64,000 nt of DNA from Prorocentrum cordatum. Lineage: Eukaryota; Sar; Dinophyceae; Prorocentrales; Prorocentraceae. Position 1 is the first letter of the stretch. Each line of letters begins with the position of its first letter. The position numbers and the translations under genes were made by a program. The DNA is taken from assembly GCA_963575745.1 (NCBI GenBank), contig CAUYUJ010015834.1, positions 20,001 through 84,000 of the forward strand. The letters run 5' to 3'. This document shows, one piece after another, positions 60,880 through 64,000 of this stretch. A model generated the notes under the pieces. The model was not told the origin of the DNA. It saw only the letters and a program-made list of their open reading frames with translations, and searched no databases.

Positions 60880-62011
60880 TCATGTTCTGTGTCGTGAATG
60901 CGTAAGAACGAAGTTTGCCCTCGATGCTCTGATGCTTGCCGCTTTGCGTCGAACTCTAGTTGTAGCCACCGTGCGTTGCCGACCGCGTGCAGCATCCAGC
61001 CCAAGATTTCTGCCATGCAGCTGCTTCTTGATGGAGGTAGTGAGTGGTTCAAGTCTCTTCGCCACCGCGTCGTGAACAACTGGTGGAGCCAGCAACGTCG
61101 GTGTATCGGATATCGTTAGGTCAGCTTGCAGAGAGCCCTTTTTAATATGGCAAAGGATGACTCGGAGGTATGAAAATGGACGGGCGCCAGCATGCCTTGA
61201 AGTCGGGGCGCTCGATCGCCCACGTATCCCCGAGCAGACGTCCCCGCTTGCTTCTCGTGCGTGGCCTCCTGGATGTGATACAGCAATGCCCTGGCAGAGT
61301 GATTTGCCGCACGACACCCTGCAAGGATCCAAATTGTGCGGACAGGTCGCTTGATCAGCGTACGCTCCATGAGCACGTAGAACTCTTGGAGCCAGGTGAG
61401 GAGGGCCAAGTGCAATTCAATGGGGGGGTGTCGTCAATTTTCCGCGTCAGGAATCCCAGTTTTGAGAAGACGTGAACCTCTTCCAACTCCAGAAACAACT
61501 CTGCCACCAAAGTGGTTCGTAGGTGGAAAGATGCCGTATCCAGTGCAGGAGAAAACCACCTGTAGCGCCGATGATCCGTTGATAGCATTGTCCAGAATCC
61601 TGCACGGTGGTCGCACCAATCCCAGAGATCTCGTCTGCATAACTTCCCATTTCTACGAATTGGCATTGGAAAAAATCCAACCGTCCTCCCACCTCCAGCA
61701 GGGTCATCCGTGGATTTCTTGGCCAGCATGGTATACCATACGTGAAGCCACTGTGTCGGCCATCTCAGAGACCCAACCGCAGACGTGAGCAAATCAGCAA
61801 GTTGAGCCCTTCCTGCTGGAGATGGCGCGATGAAGTGCTCAGGCGCCCGCCACCTACTCCAAGCACCGTGTTGGGCTTGAGCTGCTTCGCCGCCCTGAGG
61901 AGTTGCGCGCAGAGCAACTTCTTTCAAGTGTCGTAGCACACGTAGAAGCTCGTCGTCTCGAGGGTGTTGTGAGAGGGAGGGCAAGGAGGAGGAGGAGGAG
62001 GAGGACGGCAC
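60880..62011 (-). pseudogene. LINE reverse transcriptase fragments
   Basis: Frame 62,011-61,355: after a Ser-rich start (a GGA-tract artefact), WPTQWLHVWYTMLAKKSTDD then RTVGFFPMPIRRNGKLCRRD matches the RT entry motif ('W....l.PK......R.I.l.p..y+...+'). Frame 61,415-61,116: ILAGCRAANHSARALLYHIQ corresponds to the motif B region ('G..qG....spllf'). Frame 61,332-60,880: NLGLDAARGRQRTVATTRVR matches the conserved 'LG+......' post-motif-C block seen in these elements. The catalytic YxDD is not recognisable. The pieces are in three frames; not functional. Confidence 0.65.
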
Positions 62012-62400
62012 ATGGGGCCAGTCTGAGGTGGAGCGCAGTAGGGAGGAGAGGGAGGAGGAGAGGGACCCGCAGACCCGATCTGGAGACGGAGGAGCCCAAC
62101 TCTCTGCCGATCTGGTTGTTCAACCCTCGTGGTTTTCCTGCGTTTCGGCCCCTGGGGCAAGGCATCGGGCCCCGCGACCATCAACAATAGATCCGTAACC
62201 GATAAAAAAAAACACCCAAGGAAGAAGGGGGAGGGGGGAGGAGAGGGATGACGAGAGGCGACACCCTTAGCATCGAATTGGCCAACTCGTCGTGCTCAGG
62301 CCTCGTCCCCAACCGCAAACTCAGGAGTGGCCACTTGGACTTCTGCACACGTGCCTCAGCGATTGCCCAGCTGCGCTCCATGAGAGAACTGCTTCGACCA
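62012..62400. other. No recognisable gene
   Basis: GGA-type purine words at 61,980-62,060; otherwise unremarkable. AT-rich AAAAAAAAC near 62,205. Confidence 0.45.
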
Positions 62401-62404
62401 ACAC

Positions 62405-62540
62405 GAAGATCCCACAAGCCCTTTCGGGCGTGAGTAGTTTAGCGCATTTCCTCTACCAGCCCCCTTCTTTCCCTTCGGGGAAGGGTTTATCACTATTCTC
62501 TGTTCATCGGCACTCCCTCCCCCAGGCGACCGGACCAATG
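62405..62540. repeat. Third, diverged partial copy of the 12.6-14.2 kb duplicated unit
   Basis: TTTCGGGCGTGAGTAGTTTA, GC.TTTCCTCTACCAG, TTCCCTTCGGGGAAGGGTTT and ACTCCCTCCCCCAGGCGACC correspond in order to about 12,890-13,010 and 13,735-13,860. Confidence 0.65.
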
Positions 62541-62764
62541 AGGGCCCCCACCACCATCCCTGTCAAAAAGCAATGTAAAGTTCACTTTGGGGCAAAATCT
62601 TGGGTCATGATCGGAGAGACCGCGAGCACTTTGTATTGTTGTTTGATTGGGACCGCGGGGATGCCCGCATCTTGCCTGCTGCAAGCAGGGCCAGCATCCC
62701 TTCCAAATTAGCCTGGCGAAAAACCCAAGCATAGGCAGTTGTGAGCACCGTCGTTGTATACACC

Positions 62765-64000
62765 GCATTCGGAGGAGCTCCCTATCGGGGATGGACAGAA
62801 CCCCCTTTAGTAAAACGTGGTTTAGTGAAAACAACATCGGGCCCAAACCTGGCGGGCGCAAGCCTGGAAAATGACGGCCGCGGCGCCCTCCAGAGAACCG
62901 AAAACGGACAATTCACTAATCGACGTGGCAAGGTGGGGGTTCTGCCCACCCCACGAAACGAGTGAGGGGTGTGCCAACATGTGTCCGGTGGGCGCATGCG
63001 GAAGCAGCCACTGGGGCCGTCGGTGGAATTCCCTATGGGGCCACGAAACGCGTGAGAGGTGAGCCGAAATAGGTGCGGTGGGCGCATGCGAACGCAGCTA
63101 TTGGGAACGTCGGTGGAGCTCCCCCTATGGTGCCGCGAAACGTGTGATAGGTGTGCCGAAATGGATACGGCGGGCGCATGCGAACGCAGCCACTGGTGCC
63201 TTCGGTGGAGCTCCCAATGGGGCCTTCGGTGGAACTATCTATGGGGCCACGAAAAGTGTAGGGGTGTGCCGAAATGAGTGTGCGTGACGCATGCGGGCGG
63301 TGGCACTGGGGCCTTCGGAGGAGCTCCCTGCGGGGCCACGAAACGTGTAAGGGGTGTGCCGAAATGGGTGTGCGTGACGCATGCGGGCGGTGGCACTGGG
63401 GCCATCGGTGGAGCTCCGTATGGGGCCACGAAACGTGTGAGGGGTGTGCCGAAATGGGTGTGCGTGGTGCATGCGGGCAGTGGCACTGGGGCCTTCGGTG
63501 GAAGAGCTCCCTCTAGGGCCACGAAGCACTAGGGCGGTGGCACTAGGGCCTTCGGGAGCTCCACGTGGGGCCACGAAACGTGCGAGGGGTGTGCCGAAAT
63601 GGGTGTGCGTGACGCATGCGGGCGGTGGCACTGCGGCCTTCGTTGGAGCTCCCAGTGGGGCCACGAAACGTGTGAGGGGTGTGCCGACGCATGCGGGCGG
63701 TGGCACTGGGGCCTTCGGTAGAGCTCAGTGGGGTCACGAAACGTGTGAGGGGTGTGCCGAAATGGGTGTGCGTGACGCATGCGGGCGGTGGCACTGGGGC
63801 CTTCGGTGGAGCTCCCTATGGGGCCACGAAATGTGTGTGGGGTGTGCCGAAACGGGTGTGCGTGACGCATGCAAGCGGTGGCACTGGGGCCTTCGGTGGA
63901 GCTCCCTTTGGGGCCACGAAACGTGTGAGGGGTGTGCCGAAATGGGTGTGCGTGGTGCATGCGGGCAGTGGCACTAGGGAATTCGGTGGAAGAGCTCCCT
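62765..64000. repeat. ~90-bp satellite, running off the window
   Basis: Units with GGGGCCACGAAACGTGTGAG, GGTGTGCCGAAATGGGTGTG, CGTGACGCATGCGGGCGGTG, GCACTGGGGCCTTCGGTGGA and GCTCCC recur about every 89-90 bp (for example 63,243, 63,333, 63,422, 63,822, 63,912). Early units (62,950-63,240) are more diverged; some units are truncated near 63,515-63,540 and 63,690-63,730. Single units of this family also occur at 12.2, 12.6 and 13.4 kb. Cys/Trp/Gly/His ORFs on both strands are repeat translation. Confidence 0.95.

Larger units (their letters stand above)
59317..62011 (-). mobile_element. Degenerate LINE-type (non-LTR) retrotransposon with RNase H
   Basis: A minus-strand series of short frames covers RT, a post-RT region and RNase H in the right order, split by at least five frameshifts. 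RT and RNase H in one ORF without integrase, protease or LTRs is typical of LINE-type elements. No endonuclease domain is visible upstream of 62,011; the 5' part is missing or beyond recognition. Confidence 0.75.

Overview
The window is nuclear DNA of a GC-rich eukaryote, most likely a dinoflagellate. The evidence is: (i) a degenerate but recognisable copy of the conserved dinoflagellate spliced leader, in reverse complement at 19,916-19,938, directly upstream of a retroelement ORF; (ii) a tyrosine-recombinase retroelement and RNase-H-bearing LINE-type elements whose protein motifs resemble those common in dinoflagellate genomes; (iii) very dense micro-, mini- and satellite arrays. I found no convincing host protein gene, tRNA, rRNA or CRISPR array. 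Almost everything with a recognisable protein signature is a transposable element, and most of it is decaying.

Layout: 1-2.4 kb is satellite (CCACTGTCC minisatellite, a 73-bp array, a ~48-bp array). 2.7-5.1 kb is GC-rich repeat mosaic. 5.26-5.83 kb is a LINE RNase H remnant (+). 6.4-10.7 kb is mostly TCC/TCG microsatellite. 11.6-14.3 kb has a CACCCAGACC array and a tandem duplication of about 745 bp, with a 302-bp A-rich insertion in a neighbouring repeat unit. 15.45-19.94 kb is a degenerate tyrosine-recombinase (DIRS-like) retroelement on the minus strand: RT, RNase H, recombinase, methyltransferase-like domain. 20.8-38.9 kb is one very large Ty1/copia element on the minus strand, bounded by ~181-bp LTRs and inserted in a CAGCCT-type array. 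39.6-48.8 kb is satellites, including a ~101-bp array of roughly 30 units. 48.8-58 kb is non-coding, low-complexity and dispersed repeats, including two MITE-like families. 59.3-62.0 kb is a degenerate LINE on the minus strand. 62.8-64.0 kb is a ~90-bp satellite running off the window.

The main discovery is in the copia element. In minus-strand order it encodes Gag (long coiled coil, then a capsid-like region with three CCCH zinc fingers), protease (DSG), integrase (D,D,E), RT (YVDD) and RNase H. It then carries about 7.7 kb of further coding sequence unrelated to canonical copia: a ~600-aa unknown block, an SGNH-hydrolase-like ORF, and a 1,437-aa ORF whose N-terminal third has the signature of an RNA 2'-phosphotransferase (Tpt1/KptA). 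The four Tpt1 motif blocks appear in the right order: an LRH, an IR..GHS, an HG(A)..I...GI block, and a hydrophobic strand followed by G..F.....G.I.T..VP. Such an enzyme removes splice-junction 2'-phosphates or transfers ADP-ribose to RNA/phosphate termini. Its presence inside a retrotransposon suggests RNA-end repair or modification as part of the element's life cycle (inference). Several in-frame stops and frameshifts, with LTR divergence of about 3%, indicate a fairly recent but no longer fully intact copy.
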